The position numbers and the translations under genes are program-made. Shown in pieces: positions 21,213 through 31,026 of a stretch of 64,000 nt of DNA. The stretch is from the NCBI RefSeq assembly GCF_900176165.1, contig NZ_FWWU01000009.1, positions 2,462,001 to 2,526,000 on the forward strand. Reading direction: 5' to 3'. The notes beneath the pieces were generated by a model. That model was not told the DNA's origin and searched no databases. It was given only the letters and a program-made list of their open reading frames with translations. The stretch comes from Deinococcus hopiensis KR-140 (GTDB lineage Bacteria > Deinococcota > Deinococci > Deinococcales > Deinococcaceae). Within the stretch, counting starts at the first letter, position 1. Each line of letters starts with the position of its first letter.

Positions 21213-23198
21213 ATGCACCGAGCACGCGCACTTCTGACCGCCACCCTCGCCCTGACGCTGGGCGCTTGCAGCTCCCTGAACGCTCCCGGCACACCAGACA
21301 AGAACATTGTCTGGAGCGACGAATTCAATGGCAGTCGGCTGGACCTGGGCAAGTGGGGCTACCAGACGGGCAACGGCTTTCAGGCAGGGAACGACTTTGT
21401 TTCCGGCTGGGGCAACAGTGAGCTCGAATTCTACACGGACCGCACAGACAATGTGCAGGTCAAGGACGGCCACCTCGTCATTCGCGCGCAGAAAGAAAAG
21501 TACACCGGGCTGGCGGGCAAGGCGCAGCAGACCTTCGACTGGACCTCGGGGCGCATCCGCACCGCGGGCAAGTTCAGCCGCGCCTACGGCAAGTTCGAGA
21601 TTCGCGCCAAGCTGCCCACCGGCAAAGGCCTGTGGCCCGCCATCTGGATGCTGCCGGAAGAACCCAGTCCCTACGGTACCTGGGCGGCCTCCGGCGAGAT
21701 CGACATCATGGAGGGCTGGGGCAGCAAGCCGAACAAGGTGGGACAGACGATCCACTACGGCGGAATGTGGCCCGGCAACGTCTATTCCAGCCAGGAGGTC
21801 ACCCTCCCGGCGGGGGCCACCGTCGCCGACTGGCACACCTACACGCTGGAGTGGGAGCCCGGCGAGATTCGCTGGCTGGTGGACGGCACAGTCACTACCA
21901 CGAAAAAGGAGTGGTGGAGCGCGTCCAAGGCCGCTCCTGCGGGCAGCGGGGACCTCAACGCCTGGCCCGCGCCCTTCGATCAGCCCTTCTACCTCCTGCT
22001 CAACCTCGCCGTGGGCGGCAACTTCGACGGCAACCCGGACGCGGGCACGCCAGACAAGGCCGAGATGCTGGTGGACTACGTGCGGGTCTCTTCCCTGCCC
22101 ACCGAGAAACGCAGTCCCGGCGCGCGCCCCGAGGTGAAGTACCCCTGGACACCCAGCACCACGCCCGCCCGCACCGCCCTGCCCGACGGCAACCTCATCT
22201 ACAACGGTGGTTTCGACTGGGACGCGCAGGACCCGCACATTCAGCCGGATACACCTGCGCTGCAGGGCGTCACCAACTCCGCTTTCTGGACGATCTACAA
22301 GAGCGATGGCGAGGCGGCGCTGAGCAACGACGCGGGCGCGCTGAAGGCGGACATCACCAAGCCTGGCAGCGTGAACTACGCCGTGCAGGTGCGGCAAGAC
22401 GGCATCAACATCGAGCGGGGCAAGCGCTACGAGGTGACTTTCGACGCCTGGGCCGCCAGCCCCCGCGGCGCGATGATCAAGGTGGGCGGCGGCGCGGACC
22501 GCGGTTACGCGGCCTACTCGGGTGAGAAGCAGCTCTCGCTGGGGACCACCCGCTCCACCCAGACTTTCACCTTCGACATGACCGCCACCAGCGACACGCA
22601 GGCGCGCCTGGAGTTCAACCTCGGCGCGGCAGGTGCAGGGCCCGTGTGGATCGACAACGTGCGCGTGAAGGCCGTGGGCACCGTGGACCTGGGTGGACGC
22701 TCCCCCACGGCGGACGGCAACCTGCTGTACAACGGCACCTTCTCTCAGGACCTAAGCGCCGACGAGGGCATTGCGGGCGTACCCCGTACCGCCTACTGGC
22801 GTGCCTGGAGCAACCCGGCCACGGGCCTGACTTCCACCGTCGAGGACGGCAAGATCCACCTCGCCGTCACGCACGTGGACCCCGCGAACAACTGGCACGT
22901 GCAGCTCAACCAGCCCGGCGTGCCGCTGGTGGAGGGCCGCAGCTACACCCTGACTTTCAAGGCGAGGGCCGACACTGCCCGCAAGGTGGGCGTGGTGGTG
23001 GGCGAGAACGGCGGCGGCTATGCCCGGTATCTGGACAAGGTGGCGGACGTGGGCACGGGCGAACAGACCTACACGTACACCTTCGCCGCCTCCACCACGA
23101 ACCCCGCCGCGCAGTTGCAGGTGCTGGGGGCAAGCGGCGCAGCGGGCGACAACTACCACCTCTATTTCAGCGATTTTCGTCTGACGCCAACTCCCTGA
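21213..23198 (+). CDS. GH16 beta-glucanase lipoprotein with two C-terminal carbohydrate-binding modules
   Basis: 661 residues. The N-terminal signal ends in the lipobox LGAC, so the protein should be lipid-anchored on the outside. Residues about 28-300 are a GH16 laminarinase-like domain; the active site is Glu162-x-Asp164-x-x-Glu167 (SGEIDIMEGWG). Two beta-sandwich modules of the CBM4/9 type follow at about 325-480 and 500-660, each starting with a LIYNG/LLYNG motif. The predicted role is cleavage of beta-1,3-glucans such as laminarin. GGAGG precedes the ATG. Regulation by the divergent LacI protein is suggested by the operator in its promoter. Confidence 0.93.
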   Translation: MHRARALLTATLALTLGACSSLNAPGTPDKNIVWSDEFNGSRLDLGKWGYQTGNGFQAGNDFVSGWGNSELEFYTDRTDNVQVKDGHLVIRAQKEKYTGLAGKAQQTFDWTSGRIRTAGKFSRAYGKFEIRAKLPTGKGLWPAIWMLPEEPSPYGTWAASGEIDIMEGWGSKPNKVGQTIHYGGMWPGNVYSSQEVTLPAGATVADWHTYTLEWEPGEIRWLVDGTVTTTKKEWWSASKAAPAGSGDLNAWPAPFDQPFYLLLNLAVGGNFDGNPDAGTPDKAEMLVDYVRVSSLPTEKRSPGARPEVKYPWTPSTTPARTALPDGNLIYNGGFDWDAQDPHIQPDTPALQGVTNSAFWTIYKSDGEAALSNDAGALKADITKPGSVNYAVQVRQDGINIERGKRYEVTFDAWAASPRGAMIKVGGGADRGYAAYSGEKQLSLGTTRSTQTFTFDMTATSDTQARLEFNLGAAGAGPVWIDNVRVKAVGTVDLGGRSPTADGNLLYNGTFSQDLSADEGIAGVPRTAYWRAWSNPATGLTSTVEDGKIHLAVTHVDPANNWHVQLNQPGVPLVEGRSYTLTFKARADTARKVGVVVGENGGGYARYLDKVADVGTGEQTYTYTFAASTTNPAAQLQVLGASGAAGDNYHLYFSDFRLTPTP

Positions 23199-23363
23199 GC
23201 ATCGGGGCCTCGCAAGTCTTCTCACCCTCTCCCTGACGGAGCAGGAGTGGCCGGTGCAGCCCAAAGGGAGGAAGCGCGCGGCAGGCGCGCTGCACAGTCC
23301 CTGGACTCGGCGGGAAATCCTGGCCCACAGCCGCCCCCTACCTCCCGCCCCTCCTCCCTTTGC

Positions 23364-23369
23364 TACAGT
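23364..23369 (+). promoter_or_regulatory. -10 box of the cysS leader
   Basis: TACAGT ends six bases before the ATG of the leader peptide, so the leader mRNA is probably leaderless. No good -35 box is seen. Confidence 0.5.
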
Positions 23370-23375
23370 AGGCCC

Positions 23376-23408
23376 ATGTTCCCGGTGTGTTGCCTTCCCC
23401 AGCGGTAA
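23376..23408 (+). CDS. 10-aa leader peptide with tandem Cys codons, upstream of cysS
   Basis: The ORF reads MFPVCCLPQR and stops at 23408, with codons TGT TGC adjacent. Cysteine is rare in this proteome, so two together directly upstream of the cysteinyl-tRNA synthetase gene is striking. A GC-rich hairpin and U-run follow 18 bases after the stop. This is the layout of a transcription attenuator in which a ribosome stalled for lack of charged tRNA-Cys would favour read-through into cysS. The peptide itself needs no function. Confidence 0.65.
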   Translation: MFPVCCLPQR

Positions 23409-23425
23409 GCAGCGCCCCCGCCCTG

Positions 23426-23466
23426 CCGCCGCGCCCCTTTTCGTAAGAGGCGCGGCGGACTTTTTT
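23426..23466 (+). terminator. Intrinsic terminator in the cysS leader (attenuator)
   Basis: CCGCCGCGCC at 23426-23435 pairs with GGCGCGGCGG at 23449-23458, followed after two bases by TTTTTT. It lies 19 bases before the cysS ATG, so it can only be a regulated terminator. A competing helix is possible: GCGG and GCAG (23402-23412) with CTGC and CCGC (23423-23432). Confidence 0.75.
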
Positions 23467-23484
23467 GTCCTGCCGAGGAGACCC

Positions 23485-24948
<1,464 letters not shown>

Positions 24949-25104
24949 GGGGCGGGCCGGAAAGAGAAGTGCTTTCCGCTCCTCCCGCACGGGGACCCGT
25001 AAAGCCACGAAGTAGAGGGGGGCAACGGGCAAAGCTCGCCCTCCACACCGCTGCGGCTCCTCCGCGTTCTCCCGCGCCGCGCACTGGCGGTAGAAGTCTT
25101 GCGC
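24949..25104. other. Intergenic, no gene seen
   Basis: 156 bases of GC-rich sequence after cysS, without ribosome binding site or hairpin followed by U's, leading into the inverted repeat copy. Confidence 0.5.
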
Positions 25105-25236
25105 GTTTAGCGCAGTGGTCAACGTGCGGACTTCTTTTTGACCGCCCCCGGCGCGCGAACCTGAATGTGTATGGGAGAGAATGGCGCCGAGAGGGGTGCC
25201 CTTCCGCGCGCGGCGCAACTCGGACACATGCGCTCG
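25105..25236 (-). repeat. Dispersed ~130-bp repeat, copy 3 (inverted)
   Basis: The left end on the plus strand reads GTTTAGCGCAGTGGTCAACG and the right end CGGACACATGCGCTC, an imperfect terminal inverted repeat. Internally it carries the complement of GGTCAAAAAGAAGTCCGC. It is almost identical to copy 2 over its first 45 bases. Confidence 0.85.
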
Positions 25237-25582
25237 TCCAGCCCGCCGAAAGGCCGCCCGCCACGGCTGTCCCCGCCCACTGAGTTCACAGAAGTGCAGC
25301 AGCGGGTGGGAGCTGGCCGCCCAGCTGGACCAGCCGATCCACGGCGCACTCGGCCAGCGCGTGAGCGGCGTCGCCGTGGATGGCACGTCCGTAGGAAGTC
25401 AGCGGCTCTGGGTTCCGCCGGCAGCCACCCAGCCGCGCAATTCCTGCCGGTCGCCCGCTTCCACCCAAACCGTTTTATGGAGCGGCTGTCACTGGACCGC
25501 GCCAGTCCCGCGCCGGTATAGGTCCACCGGCTTTCCCGAATGCCGGGTAAGCCGTTCCTCACGTGTTTCCGCTGCGCAGGGG
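25237..25582. other. Intergenic, possible eroded gene on the minus strand
   Basis: Several overlapping ORFs on both strands, none with a convincing start or motif. The region separates the repeat from the DUF697-like gene. Confidence 0.4.
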
Positions 25583-25594
25583 TACACTCGCCCC

Positions 25595-26179
25595 ATGCTG
25601 CCCCCCCTTGTCAAGCAGGTGCTCGACAACTTCAATTTCGACGTGGACCCGGAGCTCTCCACGCAGGAGAACGCCGACGAGGTGATCAAGAGCGCCGCCC
25701 TCCTGGCGGGCGCGATTGCCGTCGAGCCGATTCCCTTCGCCGACATGCTGCTCATCACCCCCGTGCAGGTCAAGATGGTGCTGCACGTCGGCAAAATCTA
25801 CGGCTTCGAGATCACGCCCGAACGCGCCCGTGAAATCACCCAGGAACTCGGCGCGACCGTGGCCTACGGCATGCTGGCCCGGCAGGTCATGCGCGGCCTC
25901 GCCAAACTGGCGCTGCCGGTCATCGGCGGTCTGATCACTGCGCCCGCCGTGTACGGCTGGACCTACGCGCTGGGGCGGGTGGCGCAAAACCACTTTGAGC
26001 GCAAACGGCAGGGACTCCCCGACAGCCGCCGCGAGCAGGTCAAGGTGGTGCAGGAGGCCAAGGGCCAGGCCAAGCGGGTGCTGCCCTCCACGCAGGACTT
26101 CAGTGACCTGGCCGCCGAGTTGCGCCGCCGCGCTGAGGAAAAACAGAAGAATCAGAGCGGTCCACGAGACCTGAATTGA
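25595..26179 (+). CDS. DUF697/YcjF-like membrane-associated protein
   Basis: 194 residues. The pattern ALLAGAIAVEPIPFADMLLITPVQVKMV with two hydrophobic helices and the later GLITAPAVYGWTYALGRVA block match the DUF697 group, often found with GTPases or as membrane-bound single-domain proteins. The C-terminal 50 residues are charged and helical. The true start is the ATG at 25595: TACACT ends six bases before it (leaderless), and the longer reading from 25181 runs through repeat DNA. Function unknown. Confidence 0.8.
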   Translation: MLPPLVKQVLDNFNFDVDPELSTQENADEVIKSAALLAGAIAVEPIPFADMLLITPVQVKMVLHVGKIYGFEITPERAREITQELGATVAYGMLARQVMRGLAKLALPVIGGLITAPAVYGWTYALGRVAQNHFERKRQGLPDSRREQVKVVQEAKGQAKRVLPSTQDFSDLAAELRRRAEEKQKNQSGPRDLN

Positions 26180-26199
26180 CCGGGGACAGGCAGCCTGGA

Positions 26200-26292
26200 T
26201 CAATGGCCCCTTTGGGGTGGGCAAGGCGCAGACCGCCTTTGCCTGCGTCGCCGCCTGGCCAGCAGTTTCGTGTGGCCCGGAGCAGGCAGGCT
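26200..26292 (+). pseudogene. Fragment of a TmrB-like AAA/P-loop protein
   Basis: About 30 codons of sequence read WINGPFGVGKAQTAF, a P-loop, then shift frame into RRLASSFV. This resembles the N-terminus of TmrB-like tunicamycin-resistance or AAA family ATPases (WINGxFGxGKTxTAFEL). It is cut off by repeat copy 2. No start codon or rest of the gene remains, so it is a relic. Confidence 0.5.
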
Positions 26293-26422
26293 TCGGGCAG
26301 TTGTCCGAATGGCGCTGCGCGCGGAAGGGCACCCCTCACGGCGCCATTCTCCCCCATGCGCATTCAGGTTCGCGCGCCGGGGGCGGTCAAAAAGAAGTCC
26401 GCACGTTGACCACTGCGCTAAA
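26293..26422 (+). repeat. Dispersed ~130-bp repeat, copy 2
   Basis: Left end CGGGCAGTTGTCCGAATGGC, right end ending TTGACCACTGCGCTAAAC. Its internal stem-loop (GAATGGCGC ... GGCGCCATTC) is perfect. It abuts the TmrB-like fragment. Confidence 0.85.
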
Positions 26423-26511
26423 CCCCACAGTCTCCCCCAGCTTGTGGGGAGACAGCCGAACGTTGGGAGGACGGGCAAACCTGTGCGGGGTGGACGCCCG
26501 GCATCCACCAT

Positions 26512-27004
26512 GCGCCTCCCCATGCCCGTCCGCCTGCGCCGATCTGCCGCCACATTCCTTTTCTTGCTGGTGGCCCTGACCTCCCCGCCACGGCCCAGGC
26601 CGCCGAATGGCGTTTCGGGGTGCAGGCCGGGGGCGATTTCGCTTTCGGTGGGACGCTGGGGGGAGCACGTCGGCGCCCAGGGGAGGATGAACCGCCCGGG
26701 TACCCTGAACCTGCGGGGTCTGCTGGAGGGCAAGGTGCTTTTGAACCGCGCGCCCAACACCCGGCTGGACCTGACGTTGTTGGGAAGCCGTGGAGCGTTG
26801 TCCTGCGGCGGCCTGGGCTCGGGCGCGTCCTGTTCGGCTTCGCCGGTACTGGCGGGGGCTTCCCCTGATTGCGTATTCGCCGCTGATTCTGGCGAACGTC
26901 TGCGGCGCCGTGGGGTACGACTTCGGCGGCACGCGGGTAGAAGGTGCGGTGCGGCTGGGCGCGGCTTCAGGCATGGAGGTGCGGGCCAGCTTCCCCATCC
27001 GCTG
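26512..27004 (+). pseudogene. Frameshifted small exported protein
   Basis: Starts with a signal-like segment (MPVRLRRSAATFLFLL, 26524 onward). The body changes frame at least three times: AEWRFGVQAGGDFAFGG in one frame, GTLNLRGLLEGKVLLNRAP in another, and LIAYSPLILANVCGAVGYDFGG then VEGAVRLGAASGMEVRASFP to the stop in a third. Alternating hydrophobic strands suggest a beta-barrel-like surface protein of about 160 residues. No family is recognised. The indels may be real or assembly errors. Confidence 0.6.
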
Positions 27005-27049
27005 AGCGGCGACCCTTGACCCTCCGCCCCAGCCTGCGGCACACTACCT

Positions 27050-27270
27050 CCAGCATTGATCCGCAGGAGTACCGCGTAAAGCGCCCATGAGCGAGCCTGT
27101 GACGGTGAGAGTCAGGCGGGGCCAGCAGCGACGGGAAGGGCGGCGGGGAGCTGAACGATACAAAAGTGCCAGCGTTCGCAGACCGTGATGCTGGAACTGG
27201 GGTGGAACCGCGTAGCACTGTCTGCGTCCCCAGACGAGCCGGGAAAAGGCCGTCTGGGGACGTTCTTTTC
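27050..27270 (+). promoter_or_regulatory. T-box riboswitch controlling glyS
   Basis: The T-box sequence GGGGTGGAACCGCG is at 27199-27212. A terminator follows: CGTCCCCAGACG (27225-27236) pairs exactly with CGTCTGGGGACG (27251-27262), then TTCTTTT. Upstream an AGTA loop-E motif (about 27068) is present, and a GGC at about 27139 is a possible glycine specifier. A promoter-like TTGACC sits at 27016. Uncharged tRNA-Gly should bind and favour the antiterminator, allowing glyS transcription. Confidence 0.9.
27225..27270 (+). terminator. T-box-controlled terminator
   Basis: A perfect 12-bp stem with a 14-base loop, followed by TTCTTTT. It is the OFF structure of the glyS T-box. Confidence 0.9.
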
Positions 27271-27291
27271 TGGCTCAGGAAAGGAGCAGAG

Positions 27292-28806
27292 ATGCCCGCA
27301 ACCTCGATGGAAGAGCTCGTCTCCCTTTGCAAGCGCCGCGGCTTTATTTTTCAGGGCTCGGAGATCTACGGCGGCCTCCAGGGCTTCTACGACTACGGCC
27401 CCCTGGGCGTGGAGCTGAAAAACAACATCAAGGCCGCGTGGTGGCGCACGAATGTCTACGAGCGCGACGACATGGAGGGCCTGGACGCCTCCATCATCAT
27501 GCACCGCCTCGTGCTGAGGCACTCAGGCCACGAGGCCACTTTCAGCGATCCCATGGTGGACAACCGCAAGACCAAGAAGCGGTATCGCCTCGATCACCTC
27601 GTGAAAGACCAGAAGGCGGACGTCCAGGCCCGAGTGGCCGAGGGCATGGGCGAGAACGTGGAGAACTTCCCCGCGCTGGTGGCGGCGCTGGTCAAGCAAC
27701 CGGCCCGCGCGTCCGGGGCCCTGATTGCGGCGGGCGTGCGCGATCCCTTCTCCGGCGAGGTGGGCGACTGGACCGAGCCCAAACCCTTCAACATGATGTT
27801 CAAGACCACCATCGGCCCCACCGCTGACGAGGACTCTTACGGCTACCTGCGGCCCGAGACAGCGCAGGGGATCTTTACCAACTTCAAGAACGTGGTGGAT
27901 TCCACCAGCCGCCGCCTTCCCTTCGGGATCGCGCAGATCGGCAAGGCATTTCGCAACGAGATCACGCCCCGCAACTTCATCTTCCGCGTGCGCGAGCTGG
28001 AACAGATGGAAATCGAGTTCTTCTGCGCGCCCGGCACCGATGAGGAATGGCACCAGCACTGGCTGGACGCCCGCCTCGCGTGGTGGGAAGCGCAGGGCGT
28101 GCCCCGCGAGAAGATTCAGATTCTGGATGTACCGAAAGAAGACCTCGCGCACTACTCCAAGCGCACCTACGATCTGATGTACGACTACCCCACCCTGGGG
28201 CACGAGGAAATCGAGGGCATCGCCAACCGCAGCGACTACGACCTGGGCAGCCACACCAAGGCGCAGGGAGAACTGGGACTGGTGGCGAAGGTAGACGAGA
28301 ACACCGACTCCATCGCCAAACTGACCATCCCCCACCCCGAGACGAACAAGCCCGTGGTGCCCTTCGTGATTGAGCCCTCGGCAGGGGTGGACCGGGCGAT
28401 GCTGGCCGTGCTGAGCGAGGCGTTCACCAAGGAGACGCTGGAGAACGGCTCAGAGCGCATTGTCCTTAAGCTCAGGCCCCACCTCGCGCCCATCAAGGTG
28501 GCCGTGATCCCGCTGGCCCGCAACCGCGAGGAAATCACCGCGGTGGCCCGCGCGATCAAGGCGGACCTTCAGAAGCTCGGCCTGGGCCGGGTGCTGTACG
28601 AGGACAGCGGCAACATCGGCAAGGCCTACCGCCGTCACGACGAGGTGGGCACGCCCTACTGCGTCACCGTGGACTTCGACACCGTGGGCAAGGGTGAGGA
28701 CGCTTCCCTGACCGATACCGTGACCGTCCGCGACCGCGACACCCTCGCGCAGGAGCGGGTAAAGATCAGCGAACTGGCGGGGTGGATTCAGGGGCGACTG
28801 AGGTAA
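27292..28806 (+). CDS. glyS: Glycyl-tRNA synthetase (alpha2 type)
   Basis: The 504-residue class II synthetase has motif 1/2 regions with FRNEITPRNFIFRVRELEQMEIEFF, and motif 3 with GVDRAMLAVL. The C-terminal anticodon-binding domain spans about residues 400-500. It is the eukaryote-like homodimeric GlyRS used by Deinococcus-Thermus and mycobacteria, not the alpha2beta2 form. The ATG at 27292 has GGAG seven bases upstream. The gene is preceded by its T-box and ended by a bidirectional terminator. Confidence 0.97.
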   Translation: MPATSMEELVSLCKRRGFIFQGSEIYGGLQGFYDYGPLGVELKNNIKAAWWRTNVYERDDMEGLDASIIMHRLVLRHSGHEATFSDPMVDNRKTKKRYRLDHLVKDQKADVQARVAEGMGENVENFPALVAALVKQPARASGALIAAGVRDPFSGEVGDWTEPKPFNMMFKTTIGPTADEDSYGYLRPETAQGIFTNFKNVVDSTSRRLPFGIAQIGKAFRNEITPRNFIFRVRELEQMEIEFFCAPGTDEEWHQHWLDARLAWWEAQGVPREKIQILDVPKEDLAHYSKRTYDLMYDYPTLGHEEIEGIANRSDYDLGSHTKAQGELGLVAKVDENTDSIAKLTIPHPETNKPVVPFVIEPSAGVDRAMLAVLSEAFTKETLENGSERIVLKLRPHLAPIKVAVIPLARNREEITAVARAIKADLQKLGLGRVLYEDSGNIGKAYRRHDEVGTPYCVTVDFDTVGKGEDASLTDTVTVRDRDTLAQERVKISELAGWIQGRLR

Positions 28807-28827
28807 GGGAGAGGCCGTCAGCAAAAC

Positions 28828-28858
28828 AAAGGGCCTCCCCTTTCCGGGAGGCCCTTTT
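28828..28858. terminator. Bidirectional terminator between glyS and the convergent gene
   Basis: AAAGGGCCTCCC pairs exactly with GGGAGGCCCTTT, with a six-base loop and a U-run on both strands. Confidence 0.9.
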
Positions 28859-28868
28859 CTCCTTCCCC

Positions 28869-29609
28869 CTACTCCTCGCCTTCCCGGTACTTGCTTTCCA
28901 GGTAGCGGCGCTGGGCGGTCAGGGTGCGGACGTGCTGGGCCTGGCGCTCCTGCACCACCTCGCGCATCCGCCCCCCGATCAGGTCCAGTTGCTCCAGAAA
29001 CAGGCGGTCCGTTTCCGGGGTGCGGCGACCCGACTGGTAGGTGTGCAGCAGTTCGGGCAGGTCTTCCCGCGCGGCCTGCCGGGCATCGTGCGTGTCGCGG
29101 CCAAAGGCGGCGTCGCCAGCGGTGACGCGCAGCGCGTCGCGGGTGGCGATCACGGTGGCGTGGAGCGCGGCGCGTCCGGGGGCGGGCAATGCCCGCTCGC
29201 CCGCGCGCAGCAGGGCCAGCAGCCCGGCCTCGTCCTCGCGAATGGAGGGCGGCGTGGGCACGTCCTGTGGGGCTGACTCCGGGGGGGCCCGCAGCACCTG
29301 CGACGCCCGGCGGCCAAACCAGGCGGCCACCACCAGGGCCAGGATCAGCACCAGTCCCATGAGCCAGCCTGCAATGGCGTTGCCGCCAGCCAGCAAAATT
29401 CCCAGGCCGAGCAGCAGTCCCGCGAACACGGCAAAGGCCAGCACGCCCAGCAGGAGCAGACCGCCCAGGCTCAGCGCCCGCTGTCCCAGGTCCATGCCCC
29501 GGCGCAGGGCCTGTTCGGCGCGTTGGGTGGGCGATGAAGAGCCCCGGTCCCAGGGGTCCGGAACGCCAGGAAGACGGGAGCCAGAACGGGGAGGCGTGGG
29601 CAGAGCCAT
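28869..29609 (-). CDS. Membrane protein with coiled-coil C-terminus, function unknown
   Basis: 246 residues. Two adjacent hydrophobic segments occupy roughly residues 50-95 (LGGLLLLGVLAFAVFAGLL, then WLMGLVLILALVVAAWFG); the rest is charged and helical, with the last 50 residues (LLEQLDLIGGRMREVVQ onward) likely coiled coil. The start at 29609 follows TACCCT by six bases (leaderless). No recognised domain. The longer ORF to 30017 overlaps mug in the wrong frame and is rejected. Confidence 0.75.
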   Translation of the reverse strand: MALPTPPRSGSRLPGVPDPWDRGSSSPTQRAEQALRRGMDLGQRALSLGGLLLLGVLAFAVFAGLLLGLGILLAGGNAIAGWLMGLVLILALVVAAWFGRRASQVLRAPPESAPQDVPTPPSIREDEAGLLALLRAGERALPAPGRAALHATVIATRDALRVTAGDAAFGRDTHDARQAAREDLPELLHTYQSGRRTPETDRLFLEQLDLIGGRMREVVQERQAQHVRTLTAQRRYLESKYREGEE

Positions 29610-29613
29610 ACGT

Positions 29614-30234
29614 TCAGGGTACGCGCCCCGCACGCCCCGCGTTCCCGCCTGCCTCACCGTCTGGCTCCTTCGCCCGCTTTTCCCGGAACCGCGCCGCCAG
29701 CGCCTGCCAGGGCTCCAGCCGAAAATGGTTGTGCCCCAGCGGACTTGTGGACGGCAGCACCCAGACCTCCGCGCCTTCCAGCGGCAGAAGCTGCGGGCCG
29801 TAGGGCAGTTTGCCCGTCGGCAGCCCCAGCGTCTCCGAGGCCCCACGTTTGCTCGTAAACGCGACGATGGCCGGGCGATAGCGCCGCACCTTCTCGCGCA
29901 GTTCGTCGGGAGCCCAGGCCTCGGTGGGCAGCGCGGCGTCCACCCCGCTGTGCCGCTTCGCCACATCGGTGAGGCCGATGCCGTACTCGGGGAGCGTGGG
30001 GTACTCACGCGGGGCAAGCTGCCGGGGAGTTAGCCCCACCTCGCGCAGCACCCGCCAGAACTTGTTCTCGGGATTGGCGTAATACGCCCGGGCCCGCGCG
30101 CTGATCTTGCTTGGCGCCGTCCCGACGAGCACCAGCGTCAGCCCTTCCCGCAACACATCGGGAACGAGGTAACCCTGCTCCTCCCCGGTTGGCCGATCGT
30201 CGCTGGCCGCTGACGGCCCCTCAGTCGTCGTCAT
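29614..30234 (-). CDS. mug: Mismatch-specific uracil-DNA glycosylase (Mug/TDG type)
   Basis: 206 residues. Motif 1 reads VGTAPSKISARARAYYANPENKFWR (the GxxPG..SA region of Mug proteins, with FWR), and motif 2 is LPSTSPLGHN near the end. The enzyme excises uracil or ethenocytosine opposite guanine in base-excision repair. The catalytic Asn of E. coli Mug (GxNPG) is replaced by the APS context, so specificity may differ. The ATG at 30234 overlaps the upstream molybdopterin gene by 14 bases, and the gene ends four bases before the next start. Confidence 0.88.
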   Translation of the reverse strand: MTTTEGPSAASDDRPTGEEQGYLVPDVLREGLTLVLVGTAPSKISARARAYYANPENKFWRVLREVGLTPRQLAPREYPTLPEYGIGLTDVAKRHSGVDAALPTEAWAPDELREKVRRYRPAIVAFTSKRGASETLGLPTGKLPYGPQLLPLEGAEVWVLPSTSPLGHNHFRLEPWQALAARFREKRAKEPDGEAGGNAGRAGRVP

Positions 30235-30817
30235 ACCGCTCTTCCCGAAAGGGATCGCCCCGCATGTGGTACCCGTTGCGCTCCCAGAAGCCGGGACGGT
30301 CCGCATCCATGAACTCCAGGCCCGTCAGCCACTTGGCACTCTTCCAGAAATACAGGTGCGGCACCACCATGCGTAGCGGTCCGCCGTGTTCGGCGGCCAG
30401 GGGCCCGTCATTGAAGGTGTGGGCGATCAGGTTCTCGGGCCGGGTGAAATCGTCGAGTCGAAGGTTGGTGGTGTAGCCGCCCACCGAGTGCTGCATCACG
30501 TGCGTCGCGCCAGGCTTCAGGCGAATGTGCTCCATCAGGTCCACCACGCGCACGCCCGTCCAGGTGGTGTCGAATTTGCTCCAGTGGGTCACGCAGTGGA
30601 TGTCGTAGGTCAGCGTGGTTTGCGGCAAAGCGAGCAGGTCCGTCCAGGTAAAGGTGTGCTCCTCGGCCAGGCCCAAGATGCGGACGACCACTTCCTCCGG
30701 CGCGTACTGCTGCGAGGGGCCGTAGGTCAGTACCGGGAAACGGGTGGTGAGCGTCTGGCCCGGGGGCACACGCCCGCCCATATCGTCCGCCGGTTTCTTG
30801 AAGAATTTGCCGAGCAT
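30221..30817 (-). CDS. Molybdopterin-dependent oxidoreductase (sulfite-oxidase fold)
   Basis: 198 residues with the molybdopterin-binding domain of the sulfite oxidase superfamily. The Mo-ligand cysteine is in DIHCVTHWSKFD (near residue 76), and YFWKSAKWLTGLEF near the C-terminus is the conserved family end. There is no TAT signal, so it is a cytoplasmic YedY/YuiH-like protein. Substrates are unknown. It overlaps mug, so the two share a transcript. Confidence 0.88.
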   Translation of the reverse strand: MLGKFFKKPADDMGGRVPPGQTLTTRFPVLTYGPSQQYAPEEVVVRILGLAEEHTFTWTDLLALPQTTLTYDIHCVTHWSKFDTTWTGVRVVDLMEHIRLKPGATHVMQHSVGGYTTNLRLDDFTRPENLIAHTFNDGPLAAEHGGPLRMVVPHLYFWKSAKWLTGLEFMDADRPGFWERNGYHMRGDPFREERYDDD

Positions 30818-31026
30818 AACGTCATTTCACGCCACGAGGCGGGAAGGACGATAGAGCAACTGCCACCTTCAACACGCTTCCTAAAGGTTTGCTGTAGGTC
30901 TCCGTCGCGCCGCGGGACAACTGTAAGACGGCGCGGCTCTTATCCTGTTCTCAAGGTCGGAGCGTTCTTCATACCTCTCCGCCCTCACGCTGCTCCGGCC
31001 TCCTTTCCTCCCGAGGAGTCCCCAGC

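Noticed and set aside
29609..30017. 382-codon reading of the 28869 gene
   Set aside because: The extension overlaps mug out of frame and has no family-like sequence; the ATG at 29609 has a leaderless promoter.
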